From positions 1-64,000 of the forward strand of contig JAIXUN010000002.1 of the NCBI GenBank assembly GCA_027483535.1: a DNA stretch of 64,000 nucleotides, written 5' to 3'. Within the stretch, counting starts at the first letter, position 1; each line of letters starts with the position of its first letter. Positions 15,520 to 24,854 of this stretch are shown in pieces. A model generated the notes under the pieces. It saw only the letters and a list, made by a program, of their open reading frames with translations. It was not told where the DNA came from and searched no databases. The stretch comes from a bacterium (GTDB lineage Bacteria > Armatimonadota > Fimbriimonadia > Fimbriimonadales > Fimbriimonadaceae). The position numbers and the translations under genes are program-made.

Positions 15520-17748
15520 TTATTCGGGTGGTTTGAAGGCGCCAAGGACGTTGCTATAGTCGTCGGTCCACGGCTTGTTCTTGTCGGCTTCTTCGTTGAA
15601 GCTCCAATAAGGGGGACGAACCATCAGGTTCACCGGATCGATGGAAGGAGCCAGCAACGCCCAGTGCGATTGGGTTTTTCCGTCGAGCGCTTCGTCTCCA
15701 ACCGGGGCATCGATGTTGTCGTAAACCTTCCAGCCGACCATCTTCGCGGTGGCGGCAAGGATTCCGCCTAGCTCCAGGTATCGGTTGGAGATGTGGAAGA
15801 CGACAATGCCGTTCGGCGATAGTTTTCGCTTGTAAAGTTGCAGCGCCTCGACGGTGAGCAGGTGCGTGGGGATGGCGTCGGAGCTGAACGCGTCGAGGAC
15901 AAGAAGGTCGAACTTGCCGTCCGGTTCCTTCGCCAAGGTCAAGCGAGCGTCGCCAAGCACGTATCGCATCTTTGCCCGAGCGGCCTGTAGGAAGGTGAAG
16001 TATTCAGGGTTCTTGGCGATCTCGAGCACCTCGGGGTCGATCTCGAAGAAGGTCATCTCCTGCTCTTCGGTGCCGTACGCCGCCAGCGATCCAACTCCGA
16101 GCCCGACCAAGCCAATCGTCTTCACGTTCGCCATGAAGTTGGGCGAGCTGAACACCTGCCCGATGGGACCCGTGGGGTGATAGTACGTAAGCGGCAACAA
16201 CTTCTTGCCCGGCACAAGGCTCTGCCTACCGTGAGTGGTGGTTCCGTGTACCAGCGAGTTGTATCGAGCCTCCTGCATCACTCGATGAACGCCAAAGAAC
16301 GACCGCTTTGACACCAGAATCTTGCCCTGCGAACCAATTTGGAACAGACCGGAGAGCAAGAAAACACCGCCGACGGCAATGGCGAAATGCTTATGGAAGT
16401 CGGCCAAGAAGAACGAAACGATGAGCGGGATGCCGATGACCAATCCGTTGCGAAGAGTGGAAGGCGGCACCTGGGCGATCTGGACAAAGAACAGCCCCGC
16501 CAAGAGAATCGCCCATGGAACGAGGGATAGCGCGAGATGGGGTACGCGAATGGGCCTGTCGTCGTCAGGTGAGGTGTAGTTCGGGTCTCGATCCGGCTTC
16601 GGCTTCTCGTACGAGAGTCTGGCGAGAAGGGCTAGCGTGATCGCAAGGGGGTACTCGTGGTATCCGTTGAAAATGAGCGGAGCGACGATGCCGTTGAACA
16701 GTCCGCCCACCGCGCCGCCGATGCTCATGTAGACATAGAACTCGGTGAGCTTTTCGGGCGCGGGACGAAGGTCGGCAAGACGCCGGTGACAGAGCCAGGC
16801 TCCCACGAACAGAACTCCCAAGTGCAAGGTCGCGAGCAACCCGAGTGGCTCGGTCGACTCCAGAATCATGGGGAAGGCGAGCGGAGTGGCGATCAACGGG
16901 AATGCTCGGCTGAGCATCGCGCTACCGGGGAGATTCTTTTCCGAAAAGGCCAGCGAGAAGGTGAGAAGGTACAGCCCAAGGGGGGCGATCCAGATCAGCG
17001 GCACCGGGGCGACGTTGCTCGATAGGTAGACCGTGCAGCCGAGCAAGAGAGAAGAGGGAATCGCGGCGAGGGCGATCCAAGTCGCTTTGAGCTTGGTAGG
17101 GGTCTTCTCAAGGTTCTTTGGCTCGCTTGCTACCGTTGTCGTTTCGCTCTGCTGGAAGAGAACCAACAGCGCGATAAGGATCGAGAGCACGACCGCTCCG
17201 ATGCTCACCATCTTCACCTGAAGGTCGAGCGCAAAGTTCGGTTCGATGAGGAACGGGTAGGCGAGCAGTCCGCCAAAGCTCCCGAGATTGGAGGCGGCGT
17301 ACAAGAAGTACGGGTTGGAGGCGCGGGGGTCTCCGGTTCGAGAGAACCATCTTTGCAGAGTCGGTGAGTTCCCCGCGAAGACGAAGTAGATCGGACCTAC
17401 GAACACCAACAACGCCAGCAAAACTGGGATCGCCGGGTTGCCGCTGTTCGGTGCCGAATCGCGAATGGTTTTTAGAGCGGGCGAGGTCAGCGCCCCGGAG
17501 AGGAGGATCGCGCTGATCAAGAGGGCGCTCGCGATGACGCCAATGTGGACCTTCGGTTTCAGGGTCGCAGAGTGTTTGTGCGCGGTTGCGTATCCGCCCA
17601 AGAGCAGGGTCTGGAAGAACAGCATCGCCGTGGTCCAAACCTGCGGCGATCCTCCAAAGGTCGGCAGAAGGACCTTTGCGGCGAGGGGTTGGATGAGGAA
17701 TAGGAGCGCCGACGAGAGCAGAATCGCTAACGTGTAGAGGTACCGCAT
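15520..17748 (-). CDS. Fused membrane-spermidine synthase-like protein
   Basis: 742 residues. The first roughly 450 residues hold a dozen or more hydrophobic helices. The C-terminal 250 are a spermidine synthase-like methyltransferase fold: VGLGVGSLAAYG (cofactor loop), TFFEIDPEVLEIA, and the aspartate motif LLVLDAFSSDAIPTHLLT. Fused MFS-spermidine synthase proteins are widespread and poorly characterised; true aminopropyl transfer is unproven. No decarboxylase for AdoMet or arginine is nearby. A TAGGAG ribosome site precedes the ATG. Confidence 0.85.
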   Translation of the reverse strand: MRYLYTLAILLSSALLFLIQPLAAKVLLPTFGGSPQVWTTAMLFFQTLLLGGYATAHKHSATLKPKVHIGVIASALLISAILLSGALTSPALKTIRDSAPNSGNPAIPVLLALLVFVGPIYFVFAGNSPTLQRWFSRTGDPRASNPYFLYAASNLGSFGGLLAYPFLIEPNFALDLQVKMVSIGAVVLSILIALLVLFQQSETTTVASEPKNLEKTPTKLKATWIALAAIPSSLLLGCTVYLSSNVAPVPLIWIAPLGLYLLTFSLAFSEKNLPGSAMLSRAFPLIATPLAFPMILESTEPLGLLATLHLGVLFVGAWLCHRRLADLRPAPEKLTEFYVYMSIGGAVGGLFNGIVAPLIFNGYHEYPLAITLALLARLSYEKPKPDRDPNYTSPDDDRPIRVPHLALSLVPWAILLAGLFFVQIAQVPPSTLRNGLVIGIPLIVSFFLADFHKHFAIAVGGVFLLSGLFQIGSQGKILVSKRSFFGVHRVMQEARYNSLVHGTTTHGRQSLVPGKKLLPLTYYHPTGPIGQVFSSPNFMANVKTIGLVGLGVGSLAAYGTEEQEMTFFEIDPEVLEIAKNPEYFTFLQAARAKMRYVLGDARLTLAKEPDGKFDLLVLDAFSSDAIPTHLLTVEALQLYKRKLSPNGIVVFHISNRYLELGGILAATAKMVGWKVYDNIDAPVGDEALDGKTQSHWALLAPSIDPVNLMVRPPYWSFNEEADKNKPWTDDYSNVLGAFKPPE

Positions 17749-17830
17749 CGTCTCCTAGCTCGTCTTGGTCGCCGCTTTTTGGGTCGGTGGCGAACCGCCT
17801 AAGAGGATACTTGAGTTTGGTGTCGTTCCG

Positions 17831-17902
17831 ATCTGTGGACAGGACCTGCAGAAATTCCCCTCCATAGAGGGGAATTGGGTTCGGACCTTGCATTGAAAGT
17901 GG
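17831..17902. repeat. 72-bp direct repeat, left copy
   Basis: Begins ATCTGTGGACAGGACC, includes the palindrome AATTCCCCTCCATAGAGG with its mirror end, and ends CATTGAAAGTGG. The copy at 20047-20119 differs by one substitution and one extra A. The two copies bracket the unknown gene pair at 18268-19835. Confidence 0.85.
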
Positions 17903-18267
17903 CGTAACGGAGAAGCCCTCGACCCTTCCCGATCTATCGGGGAGGGGAATTGGGTTCGGACCTCGCTTCGACTTCCCCCCAAAGCGGCGGAGCCGCGACA
18001 AGCATCGCAGACCAGGGTTTCAACCCTGGGTCTGGAGATTCCCTGCGAACCCAGAACGGCGGAGCCGTGGCAAGAGCGTTTTTGGGAACAGGAAAGGTGG
18101 TGTCAGGCGAGATCAAGGTGGTTTACATGCAAGGATTGAAAGGTATTGCTTAATTACTGCAAGAATGCGACGTGAGAACGGTGATGCAACATCATGCTAC
18201 TTTAAAATGTCATAAATCTTAAAGGTGCCTTAATGAACTACCAGTTTTTCTTATTTATACTCCAGAC
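17903..18267. repeat. Hairpin modules followed by an AT-rich stretch
   Basis: 17930-18075 holds a CCCGATCTATCGGG hairpin, a GGCGGAGCC unit and CCAGGGTTTCAACCCTGG. From about 18130 the sequence turns clearly AT-rich up to the gene at 18268. No gene is seen. TATACT at 18256-18261 is a likely -10 box. Confidence 0.65.
18256..18261 (+). promoter_or_regulatory. Candidate -10 box of the unknown gene pair
   Basis: TATACT, 6 nt before the ATG at 18268; no ribosome-binding sequence is visible, which fits a leaderless message. Confidence 0.45.
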
Positions 18268-18684
18268 ATGGCTAGTACCATTATTCCAACTCTTGCAGGA
18301 CTACTTGTCGGATTAACAACCAACAACTACACCGTGTCCTACCCGATTGACGTCCAAGCGATGTCGGCAGAAACTTGGACGTTCACGGGACCCTACTATC
18401 AGAACTATGAATTCATAGTGGAAAACAAAGCCTGGTGCAAGCACATCACCGGATCGTTGATTGAGCCTTGTCCATGGACATCGCCGTTCGCAAACCTTTT
18501 CAACAACCAGTGGCAAGAATCCTCCACTTACACCATTGATCTCTGGTTTGGTACTCAAACTTGGTTCTGGGAGTATCGATCATCGACTGTCGTCGAACGA
18601 TGGACGAATTCCACAACAAACCAAGTTTTTGAACGCGAGCTGTACAGCAAGATTTTCGAAGATAAGCCTAGGATTCAAATATGA
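18268..18684 (+). CDS. Unrecognised Trp-rich protein, probably exported
   Basis: 138 residues with no family recognised. A short uncharged N-terminus (about residues 4-17) may be a signal or membrane segment. The rest is strikingly rich in Trp, Tyr and Thr (ETWTFTGPYY, LWFGTQTWFWEYR), with two Cys, and looks beta-rich. Codon use and base composition are more AT-rich than the neighbours. It overlaps the next gene by 4 nt (ATGA), so the two are translationally coupled and should work together. The pair sits between direct repeats. Confidence 0.65.
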   Translation: MASTIIPTLAGLLVGLTTNNYTVSYPIDVQAMSAETWTFTGPYYQNYEFIVENKAWCKHITGSLIEPCPWTSPFANLFNNQWQESSTYTIDLWFGTQTWFWEYRSSTVVERWTNSTTNQVFERELYSKIFEDKPRIQI

Positions 18685-19835
18685 TCCCTGAACTCATACT
18701 CTATTCGCACTTGGTGCTAAATCAGGGGGCGTTGCTCGACGGATGGGAGAATCTATCCGTCGAGCCGAAGGTCGAGCGTGTTGAATCTACATTCTCCCCG
18801 CAGGAGGGTTTTGCTCGAGATATTCGCATCCCCGTGGTAGTACTCGGTCGAACAGCGATTCCGGCAGATCTATCACCCCTCGTTCAACAAGCGGTGGCTC
18901 TTAGTGCCGAGGTGCCACCTTTACAAGCAGCAAGATCACCGCAATTCAAAACTCTTCCCTCAGGCGATGTGATTGGTTGGGATGGGTCTGTGCAGTACGT
19001 GTTCCTGAAAGAGCTCGATCAACTACGGATCCTAAAGCTGAAAATGAAGGCCACAGAAGCGATCCTGAAAACCCCACCCAGAAAGTTATATCAAGTGTCC
19101 GGTATCGGAAGTGCGCTCATCGATCTACTGCGTTACAAGTTCAACGAGATTGGCTCTGATCCTTCCATTGTTTCCCTTCGAGAGCCACTCGAATCGGTTG
19201 CGTTTTGCCTCTCCCCGTCTTGTACGTTTTCCTTCACGTCTTTAAACCTGCCGTACTCGGTCGGCATACCGGGAAGCCCATATAGTGGCCCCATTGATGA
19301 GTTAGAAACAAAACCAACACTTGAAGGTATTGAAGGATTCAAACAACGAGAGCGAGCAATCAACGCCATCCTCGATAAAAGCCCGCTGAGATCAAACCCA
19401 GACTCGACGGATCGAACCGCGTTCAGAAATGCCTTAGGGGACAAGTTCCGTACGATGATGTCGAAGGGGGCTCCCAATTCAATCGTAATCGACGTAAGGG
19501 GTCCTGGGTCTCCGATCTTTCAAGCAAATCAACACGTTGCGGCACTGCAAAGGCTCGAACAGTATCTCAACAACGAGCGCGACAGGTTCGAACAACGCAA
19601 TACCGACCGATTCAGGGTCTGGAAATCCTACTGGTCCGACTTTTCGGCTGCAAGCGTCTGGCCCCCGACCCCGGAGTACGAATCTCGATTCAAGATTGAA
19701 CTACAACGTCTAACCGGCGCTAAGCCGGAGGAGACCATGCAGGACGCCGGTCAAGTCCAAATTCGTTGGGGCCTTAACGCCAACTTCACCGCGGCACCTG
19801 ACCTAGCGGTTCGATCCGTTTCAATATGGCCATGA
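18681..19835 (+). CDS. Unrecognised 384-residue protein coupled to the preceding gene
   Basis: No family recognised. No signal peptide or membrane helix is clear. The middle and C-terminal parts are predicted mostly helical and charged (about residues 280-340, QHVAALQRLEQYLNNERDRF). It starts inside the stop of the preceding gene. The spacing, shared AT-rich composition and flanking repeats suggest a two-gene cassette gained by transfer. Function is unknown; defence, secretion or a host-factor pair are all possible. Confidence 0.65.
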   Translation: MIPELILYSHLVLNQGALLDGWENLSVEPKVERVESTFSPQEGFARDIRIPVVVLGRTAIPADLSPLVQQAVALSAEVPPLQAARSPQFKTLPSGDVIGWDGSVQYVFLKELDQLRILKLKMKATEAILKTPPRKLYQVSGIGSALIDLLRYKFNEIGSDPSIVSLREPLESVAFCLSPSCTFSFTSLNLPYSVGIPGSPYSGPIDELETKPTLEGIEGFKQRERAINAILDKSPLRSNPDSTDRTAFRNALGDKFRTMMSKGAPNSIVIDVRGPGSPIFQANQHVAALQRLEQYLNNERDRFEQRNTDRFRVWKSYWSDFSAASVWPPTPEYESRFKIELQRLTGAKPEETMQDAGQVQIRWGLNANFTAAPDLAVRSVSIWP

Positions 19836-20641
19836 GCGTCTTGCTCGGACCTATTTTTTAGGCACCAAGTAGACGATCTCAAATGGTCAAAGGTCCGGAG
19901 GACGGACCAGATACCCCGGACAACGGTCGGTTCAACCCGGAATCATCTTGCCACAGCCCCACCGTGGCTAGAGACAAGAGTTAAATCTGACGGTGGAGTA
20001 TTTGGCCGGTCCTCCGGACCTCTTCTGAACCGAAAATATGCGCCAAATCTGTGGGCAGGACCTGCAGAAATTCCCCTCCATAGAGGGGAAATTGGGTTCG
20101 GACCTTGCATTGAAAGTGGACCGGAGATCCCTCGCCCCTCCGGGGGAGAGGGTGGCCGATGGCCGGGTGAGGGGTCCGAGGAATGACAATCTCAGGTAAC
20201 TGGACGTCAAACATCAAAGGTGAGATCTGTCCCAGCCTGGCCTGATAAATCGCAAAGAATTGGGCAGGAGCGCTCCGAAAGATCCCGAACGACCAATCGA
20301 AAGATCTGAAACCTTTCCAACCTCTTCCCGGACCCCTCACCCGCCCCTAAGGGGGCACCCTCTCCCCCAGAGGGGCGAGGGCTTGGTTGATGGAAAACTT
20401 TCAATGAAAGGTCCGAACCTTATTCCGCCTGCCCCGATCTATCGGGGACGGGAATTTGGTCTGCCCCTCTTCAGACCAAAGAGTTCGTCCCTTGGCGATT
20501 GCGAAATCGCTATCAGGCCCGTCCACCCCTAGAATCGCGACCACCCTCTGCACGCCGCGAGCGAGGGACTTTTTAGACTCCACCCCGCCCCAAAACGCCC
20601 TCCGCGACGGAAACCCGCCGCATCTTTCATAATGAAGCGAT
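19836..20641. repeat. Gene-free gap with hairpin modules
   Basis: The gap carries GGTCCGGAGGACC-type modules near 19895 and 20010, the right direct repeat, a family B module at 20128-20178 with GGCCGATGGCC, another at 20330-20382 with GCCCCTAAGGGGGC, and a CCCCGATCTATCGGGG hairpin near 20433. No gene is supported. The yebC start is preceded by CATAAT. Confidence 0.7.
20047..20119. repeat. 73-bp direct repeat, right copy
   Basis: Partner of 17831-17902. The centre-to-centre distance is about 2.2 kb. The core palindrome resembles a family A element whose inside has been lost. Confidence 0.85.
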
Positions 20642-21385
20642 ATGGCAGGCCATTCCAAATGGAAGAACATCCGAATTCGCAAGGGCAAGCAAGATGCGAT
20701 TCGGGGGAAGATGTTTACCAAGCTCAGTCGCGAGATCATTGTTGCCGCGCGCAGTGGTGGCGGCGACCCTGGAATGAACCCGCGCCTTCGCGTGGCGATT
20801 GAAAAGGCGAAAGAAGCCTCCGTGCCTCGCGAAAACATCGAGCGAGCCATCAAGCGCGGAACGGGCGAAATTGAAGGCGCCGCCTACGAAGAAATTGTTT
20901 ACGAAGGCTACGGTCCGGGCGGATCGGCCCTCATTTTGGAGTGCTACTCGGAGAACCGAAACCGCACCGTCTCCGAAGTTCGACACGCCTTCAACAAGAA
21001 CGGCGGAAACATGGCCGAAAACGGATCGGTGAGCTGGCAGTTCAAGCACGTCGGTCAAATTCAGCTTGCCAAAGACGGCATCGATGAAGACGAACTGACC
21101 CTTGCCGCGCTTGAAGCGGGTGCCGAGGACGTACAAGCCGAAGAAGAAGGATTCACCGTTCTCACCTCTCGAGAAGATCTGCACAAGGTGAACGATGCCC
21201 TCATCGCCGCCGGATACAAGCCCGCCGAAGTGGCTCTTACCTATCTGGCCACCAATAAGGCCAACCCATCCATGGACGACATGCGCAGGCTTTTGAAGCT
21301 CATGGATGCTCTGGATGAACTGGACGACGTTCAAGAAACGTACGTGAACGTCGATATCCCCGAGGAGCTGTACGACGAGGATTGA
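20642..21385 (+). CDS. yebC: YebC/TACO1 family protein
   Basis: 247 residues. MAGHSKWKNIRIRKGKQDA and RSGGGDPGMNPRLRVAIEKA are hallmark YebC sequences, and the length is normal. The family has been described as a transcription regulator and more recently as a translation factor that helps ribosomes through difficult motifs. The rhomboid gene starts in its stop codon (TTGA), so both are co-expressed. Confidence 0.95.
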   Translation: MAGHSKWKNIRIRKGKQDAIRGKMFTKLSREIIVAARSGGGDPGMNPRLRVAIEKAKEASVPRENIERAIKRGTGEIEGAAYEEIVYEGYGPGGSALILECYSENRNRTVSEVRHAFNKNGGNMAENGSVSWQFKHVGQIQLAKDGIDEDELTLAALEAGAEDVQAEEEGFTVLTSREDLHKVNDALIAAGYKPAEVALTYLATNKANPSMDDMRRLLKLMDALDELDDVQETYVNVDIPEELYDED

Positions 21386-22479
21386 GCGCTCGGAATCGGG
21401 TTCCGTTCGTAACGCTGTTTCTGATCGTCGCTAACTTAGCGGCGGCGATCGGGACGTTTCTAAACCCGAATCTGCTGGACAACTACGGATTTTCGCCGTC
21501 TCAGGGCATGCCCCAGGGCGCGATCACGGCCTTCACCGGGCTTTTCCTTCACGGTTCAACCCTGCACCTGCTCGGCAACCTCATCTTCCTAGCTGCAGTG
21601 GGCGCAGCGGTGGAGCTTGCTACGGGCTCTTGGCGATTCTTGGCCGTCTTCCTGGTCTCTGGCCTGTGCGGCGTGGTTGCTTACGGCGTGGGGGCTCGCA
21701 ACGCCACCGAAGCCGTTCCCTTGGTGGGAGCATCGGGTTGTATTTCGGGGTGCGTGGCGTACTACGCGGCTCGGTACACCCACCTGCGGGTGCCCATCGC
21801 CCCGAGTCGCGCTCTCAGCGTGGCGATGGTCACGGGCGTATGGCTGGTGTTGCAGATTGTCGGCGCGTTTGTTCGGGTGGGAGAAACCGTTCCGGGGATC
21901 GCTTTCTTGGCTCACTTGGGGGGATTTGTTGGGGGGCTGGTGCTGACGTTCCTCTTCAAGGCACCCGATCTTCGAGAGAAATCGCTGGGCCACGAGGTGC
22001 TCGACGCGATGAACGATCGCGGGCCGGGGGCGCTGATCGCCGCTGCGAGCGATCACCTGGTGCGACACCCCGACGACGTGGCGACCCTTGCCAAGCTTGC
22101 CGATGCGTATCGCGATCTTGGCGATATCGATGGCGAGCGCAAAGTTCTGTTGCGATTACTCCCCTTGGAAAGTCCAGAAAAGAGCGTCGAGCGGTTGGAA
22201 CGGCTCTCCGAACCCGAGCTGATTCGACCCATTCCCGTGGTGCGGCGTATTCAGTTCGCAGAGACCATCGCCGATGAGAGTGCTTCGGTGGCAAAGAAGT
22301 TGCTCGAGTCTTGTATCGCGGTGAAGACCGACCCTCATCGCCCCGATGCGTTGGCGGCTCTCGTAGAACTGGTCAGCGCGGAAGATCCGGGGGCAGGTGG
22401 GGCGTACGGCTCCTTGCTCAAAAAGGAGTATCCGCTGCACGATGTCACCAAGCGGTTGGAGGCAAAGGGACTTCTATGA
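21382..22479 (+). CDS. Rhomboid-family serine protease with C-terminal helical repeats
   Basis: 365 residues. Residues 1-200 hold six hydrophobic helices. FLHGSTLHLLGN has the His and Asn of the rhomboid family, GASG has the catalytic Ser119, and AHLGG the catalytic His178. Residues 210-360 are soluble and TPR-like. The start is TTG at 21382, overlapping the yebC stop. The family cleaves transmembrane substrates within the membrane; the substrate is unknown. It overlaps the next gene by ATGA. Confidence 0.88.
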   Translation: MSARNRVPFVTLFLIVANLAAAIGTFLNPNLLDNYGFSPSQGMPQGAITAFTGLFLHGSTLHLLGNLIFLAAVGAAVELATGSWRFLAVFLVSGLCGVVAYGVGARNATEAVPLVGASGCISGCVAYYAARYTHLRVPIAPSRALSVAMVTGVWLVLQIVGAFVRVGETVPGIAFLAHLGGFVGGLVLTFLFKAPDLREKSLGHEVLDAMNDRGPGALIAAASDHLVRHPDDVATLAKLADAYRDLGDIDGERKVLLRLLPLESPEKSVERLERLSEPELIRPIPVVRRIQFAETIADESASVAKKLLESCIAVKTDPHRPDALAALVELVSAEDPGAGGAYGSLLKKEYPLHDVTKRLEAKGLL

Positions 22480-23168
22480 GCGTTCTGAAGCGACTGAATG
22501 AACAAAGGCCAGAATTTCTGGCGGGCATTCTGGTGCGCTTCATTCGCCTGATCTCCTCCACCATGCGCGTCAAAACGGTGGGGCAAGAGAATTATCCGTC
22601 GTTCGAAAAGTGCCTGCTTTGCGGCTGGCACGGCAAGTCTTTTGTGTTCGCCAACCGGTTTCGCGGCAAGGGGTATTGGGTGATCATCTCCAACTCCAAC
22701 GATGGCGACATGCAGAATCACATCTTCACCCAATTGGGCTACCAGAGCATTCGGGGCAGCACGGGTCGAGGCGGGGCTCGGGTAGCAATGCAGGGCGTAA
22801 AGGTGCTTCGAGAAGGCGGCACCATGGCGATGACTCCCGACGGTCCCCGCGGACCCTCGGGCGAGGTTCAAGGCGGCGTGATGCTGATGGCGCAACGGTC
22901 GGGGTCTCGGTTGATCCCGGTGGGTGTCGCCGCGAAACCCTGCAAGCGGTTTCGCAGTTGGGATAGATACATGATCCCATTCCCGTTTTCGAAGGGCGTG
23001 ATCGTCTTTGGCGAGGCGTTCGAGGTCCCGCTCGGTGCTAGCGACGAGCAGGTGGAGCAGATTCGGCTGGATTTCCAGCGGGCGATACACGCGTGCGATA
23101 TCGAGGCGGAGCGCCTGGCGGGGCACTCGCTGGAATCGCTGCCTTTGCCGCCTGCCGCGCGGTTGTAG
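22476..23168 (+). CDS. DUF374 lysophospholipid acyltransferase-like protein
   Basis: 230 residues. LCGWHGKSFVFANRF, ISNSNDGDMQNHIF, STGRGGARVAM and the hallmark MTPDGPRGPSGEVQGGV match DUF374, related to the Kdo/lauroyl acyltransferases (LPLAT). It probably acylates a lipid at the inner membrane. The ATG at 22476 overlaps the rhomboid stop; the frame is open upstream but that part lies within the rhomboid gene. Confidence 0.88.
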   Translation: MSVLKRLNEQRPEFLAGILVRFIRLISSTMRVKTVGQENYPSFEKCLLCGWHGKSFVFANRFRGKGYWVIISNSNDGDMQNHIFTQLGYQSIRGSTGRGGARVAMQGVKVLREGGTMAMTPDGPRGPSGEVQGGVMLMAQRSGSRLIPVGVAAKPCKRFRSWDRYMIPFPFSKGVIVFGEAFEVPLGASDEQVEQIRLDFQRAIHACDIEAERLAGHSLESLPLPPAARL

Positions 23169-23174
23169 GGGTCG

Positions 23175-23423
23175 GTGGGATATCTCCTCCTCCTCATTCC
23201 GCTTCTTGGAACGGGGCTTGTGCTTCGGTTGCGGGGCTGGAAAGATCGTCTTTCTTTGGCCACGTTGGGGCTTTATTTGATCGGGTGTATATGCTTGATC
23301 GAAGTGCTTCGGGATAGCCCGTTTTCGTTTTTGGCTCTCTTGGTCGCGGCGTTATGTTGGTTAGCGGTGGTGTTGTTGGCGATGTGGTCGTACGGACTGA
23401 AGGTGCGGGAAGAGCGCGACTGA
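23175..23423 (+). CDS. Small three-helix membrane protein
   Basis: 82 residues, starting with GTG 6 nt after the upstream stop. Three hydrophobic segments (about residues 2-17, 27-43 and 49-72) and a charged tail KVREERD. No family recognised. The position at the end of the yebC run and the coherent membrane pattern support a real gene, but it could be a chance frame. Confidence 0.5.
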   Translation: MGYLLLLIPLLGTGLVLRLRGWKDRLSLATLGLYLIGCICLIEVLRDSPFSFLALLVAALCWLAVVLLAMWSYGLKVREERD

Positions 23424-23479
23424 GGTCGTGGGTTTTGGCTGCTGAGGGCTGGACGGTTTGTAAGGAATCGACAAGCATT

Positions 23480-23659
23480 ATTCCCCTCTTTGGAGGGGTG
23501 GTCCCGATTTATCGGGAACGGGGTGGTCGGCAGCAGGGGATAATTCCCAACCCGCCGGGGGTGGGAGAATTCTCCCTGAACAAGTTGGTCGCGGAAGTTT
23601 GGTGGGAATTTCCGGAACCACCCCGCCCCTGCCGGGGCACCCCTCCACAGAGGGGAATT
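23480..23659. repeat. Family A hairpin element, copy 5
   Basis: The second slot of the left arm holds TCCCGATTTATCGGGA; the right arm holds GCCCCTGCCGGGGC. Ends ATTCCCCTC and GAGGGGAATT. Confidence 0.75.
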
Positions 23660-23875
23660 TTGAGTGTCGGCTTTGAATACATCTCGTCTGTATCCCGGCT
23701 TTCCCGGACCCCTCACCCGGCCTTCGGCCACCCTCTCCCCCGGATGGGCGGGTTCAAAAAAGCATTTTTTCACGTCCTCTAAAGGTCCGGAGGACCGTCT
23801 GGATACTCCGAATCCGATCTTTCTTTCCAGACACTATTGCCAGGGCTCCGCCTCCTTGGCCAGGAGGGCAACTTC

Positions 23876-24030
23876 ATTCCCCTCTATGGAGGGGTGTCGC
23901 GAAGCGACGGGGTGGTTTCCGGGTCATCTCCCGGAACCCGAGCGGATTCAAGGGTTTCCACGGTGCGAAAACGGCTACACGGCGTTCTATCCTGCCGACT
24001 ACCCCGCCCCTGCCGGGGCAACCCTCCTAT
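23876..24030. repeat. Family A hairpin element, copy 6, right end lost
   Basis: The left arm holds GTCGCGAAGCGAC; the right arm keeps GCCCCTGCCGGGGC and ACCCTCC but lacks the final GAGGGGAATT, ending about 30 nt from the VapC stop codon. Its centre is related to those of copies 7 and 8. Confidence 0.65.
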
Positions 24031-24060
24031 CAAATCTTCCCACCTCAACTCCGGTAGGGC

Positions 24061-24444
24061 CTATTCCGGCGAAAGAACGGTTAGACCCGCCTTCATCGCC
24101 GCTGCCAACAATCGATGGTCATAAACAACCATGATCGGGAGGTCCAAACGGAGCGCCGCCACAAGGTGAAGAGCGTCCAAACTTCGTAGGCTCGCGTCGG
24201 GATACCGACCCGCTTCGGCAAAAATCGCTCGATCCAGGTGAACAAGATTCACCGCTTGCAGAAGGTTGGAGACCTCCGCCTGATCGATTTCGAGACGCAC
24301 CGCAAGCCTCCTCAGTTCGGTTTCCAGCAAGTCGCATGAGAAGAGTTCTAGGTCGATCAATGCCGACCGGAGAGCTTCTGTCTCTGGCTCTTGAACCAAC
24401 AATTTCGCGAGTGCGGAGGTATCGATGTAGGCGCAGGATTTCAA
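24061..24444 (-). CDS. vapC: PIN-domain toxin (VapC-like)
   Basis: 127 residues. The PIN nuclease acidic residues are seen in YIDTSALAKLL, LLETELRRLA, SLDALHLVAAL and MVVYDHRLLAAA. VapC toxins cut tRNA or rRNA. The gene starts with TTG inside the antitoxin stop (TTGA), a usual coupled arrangement. Repeat elements flank the module on both sides. Confidence 0.85.
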   Translation of the reverse strand: MKSCAYIDTSALAKLLVQEPETEALRSALIDLELFSCDLLETELRRLAVRLEIDQAEVSNLLQAVNLVHLDRAIFAEAGRYPDASLRSLDALHLVAALRLDLPIMVVYDHRLLAAAMKAGLTVLSPE

Positions 24445-24704
24445 AGTCGATCGTCCCGCAAGTCATCGAGCACATCCGAAACCGCCACGCTCTTGATCCT
24501 AGGTTTGATGGTGAGAAGCGCGTCAGGGTTTGTCGCGGGCTTCGATATTTCGAGGCCGTTGATGGTTTTTGGCGATGGCTCTAGAAGGGAAATCGACCAC
24601 TTTTCGACCCCCCGCTCGGTCACGATGAGCGGCTCTTCGAGGGTTACAGATTCGAGCGCCTCGGCCATCCGGTGGTTCAAATCTCGCTTCGTAATTCGTC
24701 TCAT
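24441..24704 (-). CDS. vapB: VapB/Phd-like antitoxin
   Basis: 87 residues. MRRITKRDLNHRMAEALESV and EEPLIVTERGVEKWSI match the Phd/YefM-type DNA-binding antitoxin start, and the C-terminal half (RIKSVAVSDVLDDLRDDRL) is the likely toxin-binding tail. The ATG at 24704 follows a perfect palindrome and a TACAAT hexamer. The open frame runs further upstream only through repeat sequence. Confidence 0.8.
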   Translation of the reverse strand: MRRITKRDLNHRMAEALESVTLEEPLIVTERGVEKWSISLLEPSPKTINGLEISKPATNPDALLTIKPRIKSVAVSDVLDDLRDDRL

Positions 24705-24712
24705 AGAGATAT

Positions 24713-24732
24713 TGTAAGACAAATGTCTTACA
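24713..24732. promoter_or_regulatory. Operator palindrome of the VapBC module
   Basis: TGTAAGAC and GTCTTACA form perfect 8-bp arms around AAAT, 8 nt before the antitoxin ATG and overlapping TACAAT (24711-24716, minus). Binding of the toxin-antitoxin complex here would give autorepression. Confidence 0.7.
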
Positions 24733-24854
24733 TTTGGTGCGCATTTTTTGGTTTGTTTGGGTTTGACGATATGGGTTGGTTCAATCGGAGTGCGCGGGCT
24801 GGCGTTGCGACTCTCTAGCCACGGCTCCGCCCCTTTGGCTAGGCGAGCAACTCC

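Larger units (their letters stand above)
23424..24060. repeat. Gene-free gap with hairpin modules
   Basis: The gap holds one complete family A element (23480-23659), a family B module at 23703-23750 with GGCCTTCGGCC, a GGTCCGGAGGACC module at 23785, a GGCTCCGCC module at 23845 and a truncated family A element (23876-24030). Frames here spell repeat sequence and are not genes. Confidence 0.75.

Noticed and set aside
15520-17748. A polyamine operon
   Set aside because: Only the fused spermidine synthase-like gene is present; no decarboxylase or second synthase is nearby.
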